Assembly: GCA_026986785.1 (NCBI GenBank) | Contig: JALSNW010000040.1 | Span: forward strand, 1-64,000 | Length of the DNA stretch: 64,000 bases | Reading direction: 5' to 3' | DNA from: Deltaproteobacteria bacterium | GTDB lineage: Bacteria > Desulfobacterota > Dissulfuribacteria > Dissulfuribacterales > QOAL01 | Shown: piece by piece, positions 33,048 to 40,129 of the stretch | Layout of the letters: every line of letters begins with the position of its first letter | Position numbering within the stretch: position 1 is the stretch's first letter | Program-made: the position numbers and the translations under genes | The notes under the pieces: model-generated | What the model was told of the DNA's origin: nothing | The model's input: only the letters and a program-made list of their open reading frames with translations | The model's database searches: none

Positions 33048-34103
33048 ATGGCCAACTATATAAGACAAATTTTCTATGTTTTGCTCATAATATCAGCGCT
33101 GCCAACAATGGTTTTGTCAAAAGAGGCATCAGGCCCAGCCACTGATGAGCCAAGGCCTGCAAAAGAGAGTATTTGGGTATTGCCAGATACAGGGCAGATT
33201 CATTGTTTTGACAATAGCAGAAGGATACCCTGTCCAGGGCCTGGGGAATCCTTTTTCGGACAAGACGCAAACTATCTCATAAATCCCCCTGATTATTCAG
33301 TGGAAAGGATAGAAGGCAAGTATCTTGTGGTAGATCGTGTTACAGGTCTGGTTTGGCAAAATGCCAATTGCAAGGCTTCCATTTGGAGCAAGGCGGTGGA
33401 TTGTGCCCAGGCAATTGGAGGAAATGGTTCAGATACAGGCCATTGGCGGCTTCCTACTGCCAGGGAATTAGAGACCTTGGCCAACTATGGTGCAGATCCA
33501 GGTATTGTGTTTGCTGTATTCAATGCAGCAGGAGATCCCCATGACTGTTTCTGGTCCATCACTACCATGGAATATCCAAGTATAGATGCCCTTGGGTTTT
33601 GTTCAGAAAAGATAGTGATCAGGCTTTTTGACAAGTATGCCAAATTAAAGGTCCTGGCAGTCAGGGGACAGACCTTAGACTTTGGAGATCTTGTCGATTC
33701 CGGCAATGGCACTGTAACAGATACCGCAACTGGGCTTACCTTTCAGGCAGGTGAAGCACTTGCCATGACCTGGAAAGAGGCACTTCGTTATTGTGAGAAA
33801 CTCGAGCTCGGAGGACATGCAGACTGGAGATTGCCGAATATAAGAGAGCTTTTAAGTATTGTGCGGTATGGTTCTACTGCCCCAATGATTGATACCAGGT
33901 TTTTCCCAGGCGCACGGCCTGAGGCGTATTGGTCCAGTACCACCTATGAAAAGGCCCCGAATATGGCATGGGTAGTTGATTTTTCTACCGGATTGCCATA
34001 TCGGGGCGGGTTTAAGAAGAGGCGTCTATTGGTAAGGGCTGTGCGTGGAGGACATGTCCGAAGGAAACAGGGTGCTTATGGTCAGGGGTCCACAGGTAAA
34101 TAG
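33048..34103 (+). CDS. Secreted tandem DUF1566 (Lcl-type) protein
   Basis: This 351-residue exported protein has a signal peptide over residues 1-25. Two DUF1566 (Lcl C-terminal) domains follow. The first covers about 95-205, with GLVWQNANCKASIW, HWRLPTARELETL and VLAVRGQ. The second covers about 220-340, with GLTFQAGEALAMTWKEAL, DWRLPNIRELLSI, YWSSTTYE and LVRAVRGG. This fold is a sulfatase-modifying/C-type-lectin-like module found in extracellular adhesion proteins. The first copy has several cysteines. It is last in the run TPR-barrel, beta-helix lipoprotein, cytochrome, DUF1566 and may be the outermost, ligand-binding part of that assembly. The function is inferred. Confidence 0.85.
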   Translation: MANYIRQIFYVLLIISALPTMVLSKEASGPATDEPRPAKESIWVLPDTGQIHCFDNSRRIPCPGPGESFFGQDANYLINPPDYSVERIEGKYLVVDRVTGLVWQNANCKASIWSKAVDCAQAIGGNGSDTGHWRLPTARELETLANYGADPGIVFAVFNAAGDPHDCFWSITTMEYPSIDALGFCSEKIVIRLFDKYAKLKVLAVRGQTLDFGDLVDSGNGTVTDTATGLTFQAGEALAMTWKEALRYCEKLELGGHADWRLPNIRELLSIVRYGSTAPMIDTRFFPGARPEAYWSSTTYEKAPNMAWVVDFSTGLPYRGGFKKRRLLVRAVRGGHVRRKQGAYGQGSTGK

Positions 34104-34156
34104 ACGCTCTTCTTAAGACTGAAAACAGAATTGTTCATTTTTAGGGGGCAACCTTT

Positions 34157-34543
34157 TCACTTTTGCTGTTTCTGTTCCTTTTCTGCGTCTATAAAATCCT
34201 GCTTCGTCAACTTGAATTCTGCATTGTGACCGGCGTCTACCCTCAATAATATGGTCATATCGTCTTTTATAGGGGGTTTGAAATTGAATAGTCCCTTCTT
34301 GTCTGTTCTCCCTTCGAGTAACTTTTTCCCATTTTTGTCCACGACATAGATCTTGGCATTCTGGATCTTGGCCCCCCCCATGAAAAAGGCCTCGACATAT
34401 ACCCGGCCATTTTCCACATAGCACCAAAGTACGGGTGAATGGGCAAAGGCCTCAGAGCACATGACTATGAACAGGAAGGCCGGAACAAAGAACAACAAAA
34501 TGCCTTTTGTCTTTGAGATAGTGGATTTGGACTGTCTGAGCAT
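34157..34543 (-). CDS. Periplasmic NikL-like nickel-associated protein
   Basis: This 128-residue exported protein has a signal peptide cleaved at EAFA-HSP. The mature chain begins with a histidine (HSPVLWCYVENGRVYVEAFF), then KIQNAKIYVVDKNGKKLLEG, TDKKGLFNFKPP and VDAGHNAEF, a small beta-sandwich. This order of motifs matches NikL-type accessory proteins of nickel/cobalt ECF transporters, though no transporter genes adjoin it. A metal-exposed N-terminal His is typical of such proteins. TAGGAG precedes the ATG. It is convergent with the DUF1566 gene. The assignment is from pattern memory and is moderate. Confidence 0.6.
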   Translation of the reverse strand: MLRQSKSTISKTKGILLFFVPAFLFIVMCSEAFAHSPVLWCYVENGRVYVEAFFMGGAKIQNAKIYVVDKNGKKLLEGRTDKKGLFNFKPPIKDDMTILLRVDAGHNAEFKLTKQDFIDAEKEQKQQK

Positions 34544-35085
34544 CTTTCAATCTCCTACGAAATTTTTCATGATGATAACACTAAAATGTTACAAGTGCTA
34601 CTTAAAATTTTACCGACTTCTCCAATGGGTTTCAGCCATGATGTAAAATCGTTTCATATCTCAAGATTGTCAAAGATGAGGAGTAGTGGAGAGGGCGGAT
34701 GGGTTTTGATCCCCCTATCCTGTGACGACATATCGTGAGTACATATCTGGCCCACCAATGCCCTTTTTTAGAGTTTTTTATCAAAAAGCCGATAGCTCAT
34801 ATATAGGACATATTGCCTTTGTGGATTCAATTTGTTACATTTTTCCGTTACGCAGCTTGCCTGCATGATTGACTTGCATAACTTCCAATAACTAATTGTT
34901 ATAATTAGCTTGTTGTTTTTTTGATTTAATTGTTCAAGGGATAATTTCTCGATTTTTAGGTCACAAGGAGCTTTCAGAGAGCATGATAGACAAAGGCTCC
35001 AGGTGGGTCAGAGTCTATTCAACCTGAATTGCCCTTTTCCCACCTACAAAGAGACATATGTTTGTTTTAGTCTGGGAGGATCGTC
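34544..35085 (+). promoter_or_regulatory. Upstream region of the exopolysaccharide operon with AT-rich palindrome
   Basis: This 542-base gap has no gene that I can see. CTAATT-GTTAT-AATTAG (34892-34908) is a perfect inverted repeat containing TATAAT (34900-34905). TTGCAT at 34874-34879 would give a 20-base spacer, too long for an ordinary sigma-70 promoter, so the palindrome may be a regulator site or the promoter may use another factor. GGGAGGA at 35074-35080 is the ribosome-binding site of the first gene. Confidence 0.35.
34576..34591. promoter_or_regulatory. Small inverted repeat upstream of the NikL-like gene
   Basis: TAACA (34576-34580) and TGTTA (34587-34591) form a perfect five-base inverted repeat with a six-base centre, about 33-48 bases upstream of the ATG on the minus strand. 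It could be an operator, but it is short and AT-rich. Confidence 0.25.
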
Positions 35086-36525
35086 TTGCATCATTATAGA
35101 CGGCGTTTTCTGCTGAGAACTTTTCAGTTAGCAGATCTCATCATTGTAGTCTTAGCATTTGCTGTTGCCACCATAGTGGTTCACAGGGAGCTGGGCGTGG
35201 TCTCATTGGAAGAATTTCTGGCTATCAGGATAAGCCTCAAAAATGCCATGCTCTTCTCAGCCCTGCTTTTCATGTGGCACATCATTTTCTCCATGTCTGG
35301 TCTCTACTATTCCAAGAGACTTTCGTCGAATTGGCTCGAATTCTTTGATATTTTAAAGGCAACTTCCCTTGGGACCCTGGCCCTCTATCTTGTCTCTTTG
35401 ATCTTCAATATAATCTTGGTCACCCCACTTTTCCTTCTGGTCTTCTGGTTGGTCAGTACCGTGGTGATGATCCTGAGCAGGATACTCATAAGATATGTCC
35501 TGGGACGCATCAGACAATATGGCAGAAATATCCGCAAGCTGCTCATAGTCGGTACCAATGCCGAGGCCCTCAAGTTTGCCGAGAGACTTATAGATAGACC
35601 AGAACTTGGATACGATATCATTGGATTCGTGGACGAGAAATGGCGATCAGCCAATAATAGAGGCATAAGCCAGAGATATCCCCTGATCTCGATGAGGGAT
35701 CTGGATGGGTATATCAGGGACAATGTAGTGGATGAAGTTATAATTTGTCTGCCTGTACAGGATTATTATCGGGTTTACAATCAGATAATAGATCTATGTG
35801 TGGAACAAGGCATAATCGTTCGCTTGGTCGCAGATCTATTTTTTATCAGCCTTGCCAAATCCAAGATCGAACAATTCGGCGAGGATACCTTCATAAGCCT
35901 TTATACAGGCAATATGAATTCCGGGGCCTTGATGGTGAAGAGATTGGCAGATCTCTGTATAGCATCGGTACTACTCGTGGCATTGTCTCCTCTATTTCTC
36001 GTGGTGGCCTTGGCCATCAAGCTAACGTCTCCAGGGCCGATTTTCTTTGTTCAGGAACGAGTAGGGATAAATAAAAGGCTATTTCGCCTATATAAGTTTC
36101 GCACCATGGTTCCAAATGCTGAACAGATGCAAAAAGATCTTGAAAAGTTTAACGAGGCAAGCGGGCCTGTCTTTAAGATAAGAAATGACCCCAGGATAAC
36201 CCCCATAGGCAAGTTCTTGAGGCGAAGCAGTATTGATGAACTACCCCAGCTAATAAATGTGATCAAAGGGGACATGAGCCTGGTAGGTCCTCGCCCCCTG
36301 CCTGTAAGGGATTACAAGGAATTTGATCAGCGCTGGTTCAACAGGCGTTTTAGCGTGAGACCCGGCATCACCGGCCTTTGGCAGATAAGTGGCAGAAGTG
36401 ACATACCCTTTGAAAAGTGGATAGAGTTGGACCTGAAATATATAGATCAATGGTCTCTTGGGCTGGATTTCATTATATTGCTCAAGACCATACCTGCTGT
36501 CCTGAAGGGTCGAGGTGCTGCATGA
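35086..36525 (+). CDS. Undecaprenyl-phosphate sugar-1-phosphate transferase (WcaJ-like)
   Basis: This 479-residue enzyme should start polysaccharide repeat-unit synthesis by loading a sugar-1-phosphate on undecaprenyl phosphate. Four N-terminal membrane segments (about 12-130) are followed by a Rossmann-like CoA-binding domain (KLLIVGTNAEALKFAERL). A fifth hydrophobic segment leads into the catalytic sugar-transferase domain, with FRLYKFRTM, RSSIDELPQLINV and LVGPRPLPVRDY. The start is TTG 35086 with GGGAGGA five bases upstream. It is the first gene of the locus that runs to 60874. WcaJ-type enzymes usually use glucose or galactose; the sugar is not certain. Confidence 0.92.
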   Translation: MHHYRRRFLLRTFQLADLIIVVLAFAVATIVVHRELGVVSLEEFLAIRISLKNAMLFSALLFMWHIIFSMSGLYYSKRLSSNWLEFFDILKATSLGTLALYLVSLIFNIILVTPLFLLVFWLVSTVVMILSRILIRYVLGRIRQYGRNIRKLLIVGTNAEALKFAERLIDRPELGYDIIGFVDEKWRSANNRGISQRYPLISMRDLDGYIRDNVVDEVIICLPVQDYYRVYNQIIDLCVEQGIIVRLVADLFFISLAKSKIEQFGEDTFISLYTGNMNSGALMVKRLADLCIASVLLVALSPLFLVVALAIKLTSPGPIFFVQERVGINKRLFRLYKFRTMVPNAEQMQKDLEKFNEASGPVFKIRNDPRITPIGKFLRRSSIDELPQLINVIKGDMSLVGPRPLPVRDYKEFDQRWFNRRFSVRPGITGLWQISGRSDIPFEKWIELDLKYIDQWSLGLDFIILLKTIPAVLKGRGAA

Positions 36526-36598
36526 CATATAGGTATCGTATTGAGGTAAAATATTGCTCTATTGTCAGTGTTAAACCAGGTTCATGTAGCTTACAGGC

Positions 36599-36655
36599 TA
36601 ATCATTCAATATCTCTATAGAGAAATCTTCAGGCAATTGAAGTGTATAATCCAGG
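36599..36655. repeat. Dispersed intergenic repeat, copy C (partial)
   Basis: TAATCATTCAATA at its beginning and CTTCAGG-N3-TTGAAGTGTATAATCCAGG at its end match the second half of copies A and B. The GGGGTCAGAT half is not recognisable. It lies between the sugar transferase and the first radical-SAM gene. Confidence 0.4.
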
Positions 36656-36665
36656 TTAAAAGATC

Positions 36666-38129
36666 ATGAAGATTATGATTGGTTACCCTGCCTTGCAGGG
36701 AAAAGGCAGTCCAATGCTCACCCAGAATCGCCAATTTCAATGGATGAGCATTGGTTCATACATATATCCCTTGGTCATGGCCTCGGCTGCGACTGTTTTG
36801 AGCAAGAAAGGCCATGATGTGATCTGGTACGATGGCATTGCAGAGCAGCTGCCCTCCAGCCACTTTTTTAAAGAGGTGGACAGTGTTCGTCCCGATCTAT
36901 TGGTTATTGAGACAAAGACCCCTGTGGTAAAACTACACTGGACGATCATCGACCATATCAAGGAGATAGATCCTGCTATAAAAGTAGTACTTCTGGGGGA
37001 TCATGTCACTGCGCTTCCTGAGGAGTCCCTTGAAAGATCCAAGGTGGATTTTGTCCTAACTGGTGGGGACTATGATTTTTCACTCATGGCCATGGTAGAT
37101 GCCCTCTCAGGCCTAAGGGCTATGCCACCTGGGATCTACTATAGAAAGGCCGACGACATAGAAAACACTGGCAGATTTCGCCTCAGTGGAGACCTCGACG
37201 CCCTTCCTTTCATAGACAGGCAGCTTACCAAGGCCCATCTCTATTTTGAAAAGTGGAAGAAGCGCCAGCCATTTAGGTACACTATGGCCGGACGTGATTG
37301 CCAATGGGGCAAGTGCAGTTTTTGTTCATGGACCACCTTGTATCCGAGATTCAGAGTCCGCAGTGTTGACAGTCTCTTGGATGAGATAGAGATGCTTGTG
37401 CAGGATTTTGGTGTCAGAGAGATCTTTGATGATACTGGTAACTTTCCTGCTGGTAGCTGGTTGAGAAAGTTTTGTAACGGGATGATCGAGCGAGGCCTGA
37501 ATGAGCAGGTCCTTTTTTCTTGCAACATGAGATTTGATTTTCTCGTCAAGGAGCCAGGCCTCTTGGATCTCATGAAAAAGGCTGGATTCAGAAAGATGAA
37601 ATCCGGCCTGGAGTCTGCCAATCAGGCTACCCTGGATAGGATCAGAAAAAACATACTGGTGGAACACATTACAGAAGGTTGCCGCCTGGCCTCAGAAGCA
37701 GGTCTGGACATCCAGCTTACAGTAATGGTGGGTTATCCATGGGAGACGCGATCCGATGCGGAAAGGACCCTTGACCTGGCCAGAGACCTCATGGCAAAAG
37801 GCCATGCAGAGATGCTTCAGAGCACAGTGGTTGTTCCCTATCCAGGCACGCCACTTTTTAAAGAGGCTATTGAAAATAACTGGATCCGTTTCTCCCCCGT
37901 TGATTCATGGGAAAGATACGACATGACGGAACCGGTTCTCAAAACTCCTGATATGTCTCCAGAAGAGGTGATGAGGCTATGCAGTGATATATACAAATCG
38001 TTTATTACCCCTCGATTCGTCTTGAGGCAGTTGACGAACATACGTAGTCTTGAAGATCTCGACTATGTAATGAGGGGTGCCAAGGCTGTCCTGGGCCATA
38101 TCTTCGATTTTGCCAGGATACGCTCTTGA
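36666..38129 (+). CDS. B12-binding-domain radical SAM protein with Cx4Cx2C motif
   Basis: This is a 487-residue enzyme. The N-terminal half (about 1-160) has a B12-binding-like Rossmann fold with the VVLLGDHVTALPEE segment. A radical SAM domain follows with the cluster motif CQWGKCSFC at residue 212. The spacing is Cx4Cx2C rather than the usual Cx3Cx2C. MVGYPWET and VPYPGTPLFK are typical of the B12-RSAM/Elp3 group. It probably alters a sugar or lipid precursor of the exopolysaccharide (methylation or similar), as judged by context. It differs clearly from the second radical-SAM gene at 43668. The reaction is unknown. Confidence 0.85.
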   Translation: MKIMIGYPALQGKGSPMLTQNRQFQWMSIGSYIYPLVMASAATVLSKKGHDVIWYDGIAEQLPSSHFFKEVDSVRPDLLVIETKTPVVKLHWTIIDHIKEIDPAIKVVLLGDHVTALPEESLERSKVDFVLTGGDYDFSLMAMVDALSGLRAMPPGIYYRKADDIENTGRFRLSGDLDALPFIDRQLTKAHLYFEKWKKRQPFRYTMAGRDCQWGKCSFCSWTTLYPRFRVRSVDSLLDEIEMLVQDFGVREIFDDTGNFPAGSWLRKFCNGMIERGLNEQVLFSCNMRFDFLVKEPGLLDLMKKAGFRKMKSGLESANQATLDRIRKNILVEHITEGCRLASEAGLDIQLTVMVGYPWETRSDAERTLDLARDLMAKGHAEMLQSTVVVPYPGTPLFKEAIENNWIRFSPVDSWERYDMTEPVLKTPDMSPEEVMRLCSDIYKSFITPRFVLRQLTNIRSLEDLDYVMRGAKAVLGHIFDFARIRS

Positions 38130-38186
38130 AGATCTGCCATGTCCGATCTGATGGTTGTCAAGGCTTGTTGACTGACTGGGTTTTGG

Positions 38187-38951
38187 ATGAAGTGTCCTGA
38201 TTTATTGTCAAGGCAAGTAGATTTTCTCGGGGTCGGTGTAAACGATGTAAACACCAGCCAGCTTCTCGAGTGCGTACTATCTTTTGCATCTGGGAACCAA
38301 CAGCGGAAGATAATGTATGTCAATGCAGACTGCATGGTCATCGCGCAAAGGAACGAGGCCTACAGGGAGGTTCTGAACAGTGCTGATCTCGTGTATCCAG
38401 ATGGGGCTGGTGTCGTAATTGGGGCCAAGATCTTGGGCCTCAAGATTGCTGGCAGGTCAACGGCTGCTGATTTTATGCCAGAATTTTGCAGCCATTTTGC
38501 ATCAAGAGGTCTTAGGGTTTTTTTTCTCGGTGCCAGAGAAGGGGTTGCCAGCCGGGCTGCAACAAAACTAATGGCTAAGTATCCGGATCTAAAGATAGTC
38601 GGGACACAACATGGCTATTTTCCCAGACATGACACATGGGATATTATCTCCAAGGTGAATGAAAGCCAAGCCGATATATTGTTGGTGGGTTTTGGTGCAC
38701 CGTATCAGGAGCTATGGATTGATAGATACTGTAACCACCTCGGGCCTAAGGTGATCTGGGGTGTTGGTGGACTCTTTGATTTCCTCTCTGGTAGGACCCC
38801 CAGGGGGCCTCGCCTGTTGCTCGATCATGGTCTTGAGTGGTTGTGTCGCCTCGTTGCTGAGCCAAGGAGGCTTTGGCGCAGATATCTCGTGGGTAATGTG
38901 ATTTTCATGGCAATGGTAATACGACAGAGAATCAGGCAGTCGGGTTGGTGA
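38187..38951 (+). CDS. WecG/TagA/CpsF-family glycosyltransferase
   Basis: This 254-residue enzyme transfers a sugar (ManNAc or ManNAcA in known members) onto a lipid-linked acceptor at the inner membrane. Family motifs are VDFLGVGVNDV, YVNADCMVIAQRN, SADLVYPDGAGVV, VFFLGAREGVA, LVGFGAPYQELW and WGVGGLFDFLSG. A C-terminal basic/hydrophobic segment (RRLWRRYLVGNVIF) should bind the membrane. It lies one base upstream of the GT2 gene and is part of the same operon. The acceptor is probably the product of the sugar-phosphate transferase at 35086. Confidence 0.9.
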   Translation: MKCPDLLSRQVDFLGVGVNDVNTSQLLECVLSFASGNQQRKIMYVNADCMVIAQRNEAYREVLNSADLVYPDGAGVVIGAKILGLKIAGRSTAADFMPEFCSHFASRGLRVFFLGAREGVASRAATKLMAKYPDLKIVGTQHGYFPRHDTWDIISKVNESQADILLVGFGAPYQELWIDRYCNHLGPKVIWGVGGLFDFLSGRTPRGPRLLLDHGLEWLCRLVAEPRRLWRRYLVGNVIFMAMVIRQRIRQSGW

Positions 38952-38952
38952 G

Positions 38953-40116
38953 ATGGTCCTGGATCTTTTCTTCTCTATTATAGGAATATTGTTGCTCTTG
39001 GTGCTTATCTATCTATTTGTCTTGGCTGTAGCAGCAATGATACCAGAGGAAAAACAGGAATTCAGGGAGCCAGCAATGAAATTCTTGGTTGTCATCCCAG
39101 CACATAACGAGGCGCAAACCATAGGGCATAGTCTGGCTTGTATGAGACATCTCAGATACCCTAAGCGGCTTTGGGATGTAACAGTCATTGCAGATAATTG
39201 TACGGACAACACTGCAGAGATAGTTCGTGGCTTTGGGGTGCAGTGTCTCGAGCGCTGGGCCCCTGAAGACATGGGAAAAGGTAGTGCCCTTTCATGGGGA
39301 TTCAAACATTTGATACCCAAGGTAGACCACGATGCCTTTGTTATCATAGATGCGGATACCATCATGGATAAAGATTTCCTTTCTTCCATGAACAATCGTC
39401 TTCTCCAAGGGGTCAAGGTGATTCAGGCCTATTCCCAGGTTAGGCATCCAGATCGTTCCCCATTGGAAGGGCTTGCCTTTTTGGGGTTTGCTCTCAACCG
39501 TAATCTACGCTATCTGGGGCGCAGCAAGTTGGGCCTACAGGCCAACCTGATGGGTACTGGTATGTGCTTTGCCAGGGAGATCATAGAAACCTACGGTTGG
39601 CCAGCACATTCTAAGGTGGAAGACCTGGAATTCACCATGTTTCTTAAGATGCAAGCTGTCAGGGTGGTTTTTGCCCCAGAGGCCAGGGTCACAGTTGAGC
39701 TCCACGAGAATGTGGAAGACTCCAGGGGGCAGAGATTGAGGTGGGATATGGGTAAATTTCAGGTGCGGGATAGGTATCTTCCTATGCTTTTCAGGCGTCT
39801 TTGGGCCACCAGGGATCTTTCCTATCTCGATTCTATCATGGAGTTATTGCTTCCACCTTTCTCCTTATTTTTCCTCATGGTTTGGGTCCTGTTTCTCTTA
39901 TATCTTCTCCTGGACTTCAGAGGCTTCAATATGGTCTTTTATATATGGAGCTCCGTCTTGTTGGCTCTAATGATATATACTGTCTTGGGTCTGATATCCG
40001 CAAGGGCAGGGGCAAGGGTATATGGCTCTCTTTTTTATGCACCGTTTTTCATTGTGTGGCGTTGGTGGATCCTCCTGGTAGAACACCTAAGGAGAGACAG
40101 GCGAGATAGTTGGTAA
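38953..40116 (+). CDS. Membrane GT2-family glycosyltransferase
   Basis: This is a 387-residue processive-type GT2. An N-terminal membrane segment (about 4-28) precedes the GT-A domain: FLVVIPAHNEAQTIGHSL, VIADNCTDNTAE, DAFVIIDADTIMD (DxD) and KVEDLEFTMFL. The acceptor region has RGQRLRWDMGKF, a QxxRW-like motif. Two to three C-terminal membrane helices follow. It could be a synthase- or biosurfactant-type transferase. It is located between the WecG-type and carbamoyltransferase genes. The donor sugar is not predictable. Confidence 0.88.
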   Translation: MVLDLFFSIIGILLLLVLIYLFVLAVAAMIPEEKQEFREPAMKFLVVIPAHNEAQTIGHSLACMRHLRYPKRLWDVTVIADNCTDNTAEIVRGFGVQCLERWAPEDMGKGSALSWGFKHLIPKVDHDAFVIIDADTIMDKDFLSSMNNRLLQGVKVIQAYSQVRHPDRSPLEGLAFLGFALNRNLRYLGRSKLGLQANLMGTGMCFAREIIETYGWPAHSKVEDLEFTMFLKMQAVRVVFAPEARVTVELHENVEDSRGQRLRWDMGKFQVRDRYLPMLFRRLWATRDLSYLDSIMELLLPPFSLFFLMVWVLFLLYLLLDFRGFNMVFYIWSSVLLALMIYTVLGLISARAGARVYGSLFYAPFFIVWRWWILLVEHLRRDRRDSW

Positions 40117-40129
40117 TGGGTGAATTTTG

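Noticed and set aside
34869-34905. TTGACT with TATAAT as a promoter of the polysaccharide operon
   Set aside because: The boxes are 25 bases apart, far from the 16-18 expected; only the palindrome is kept as a candidate site.
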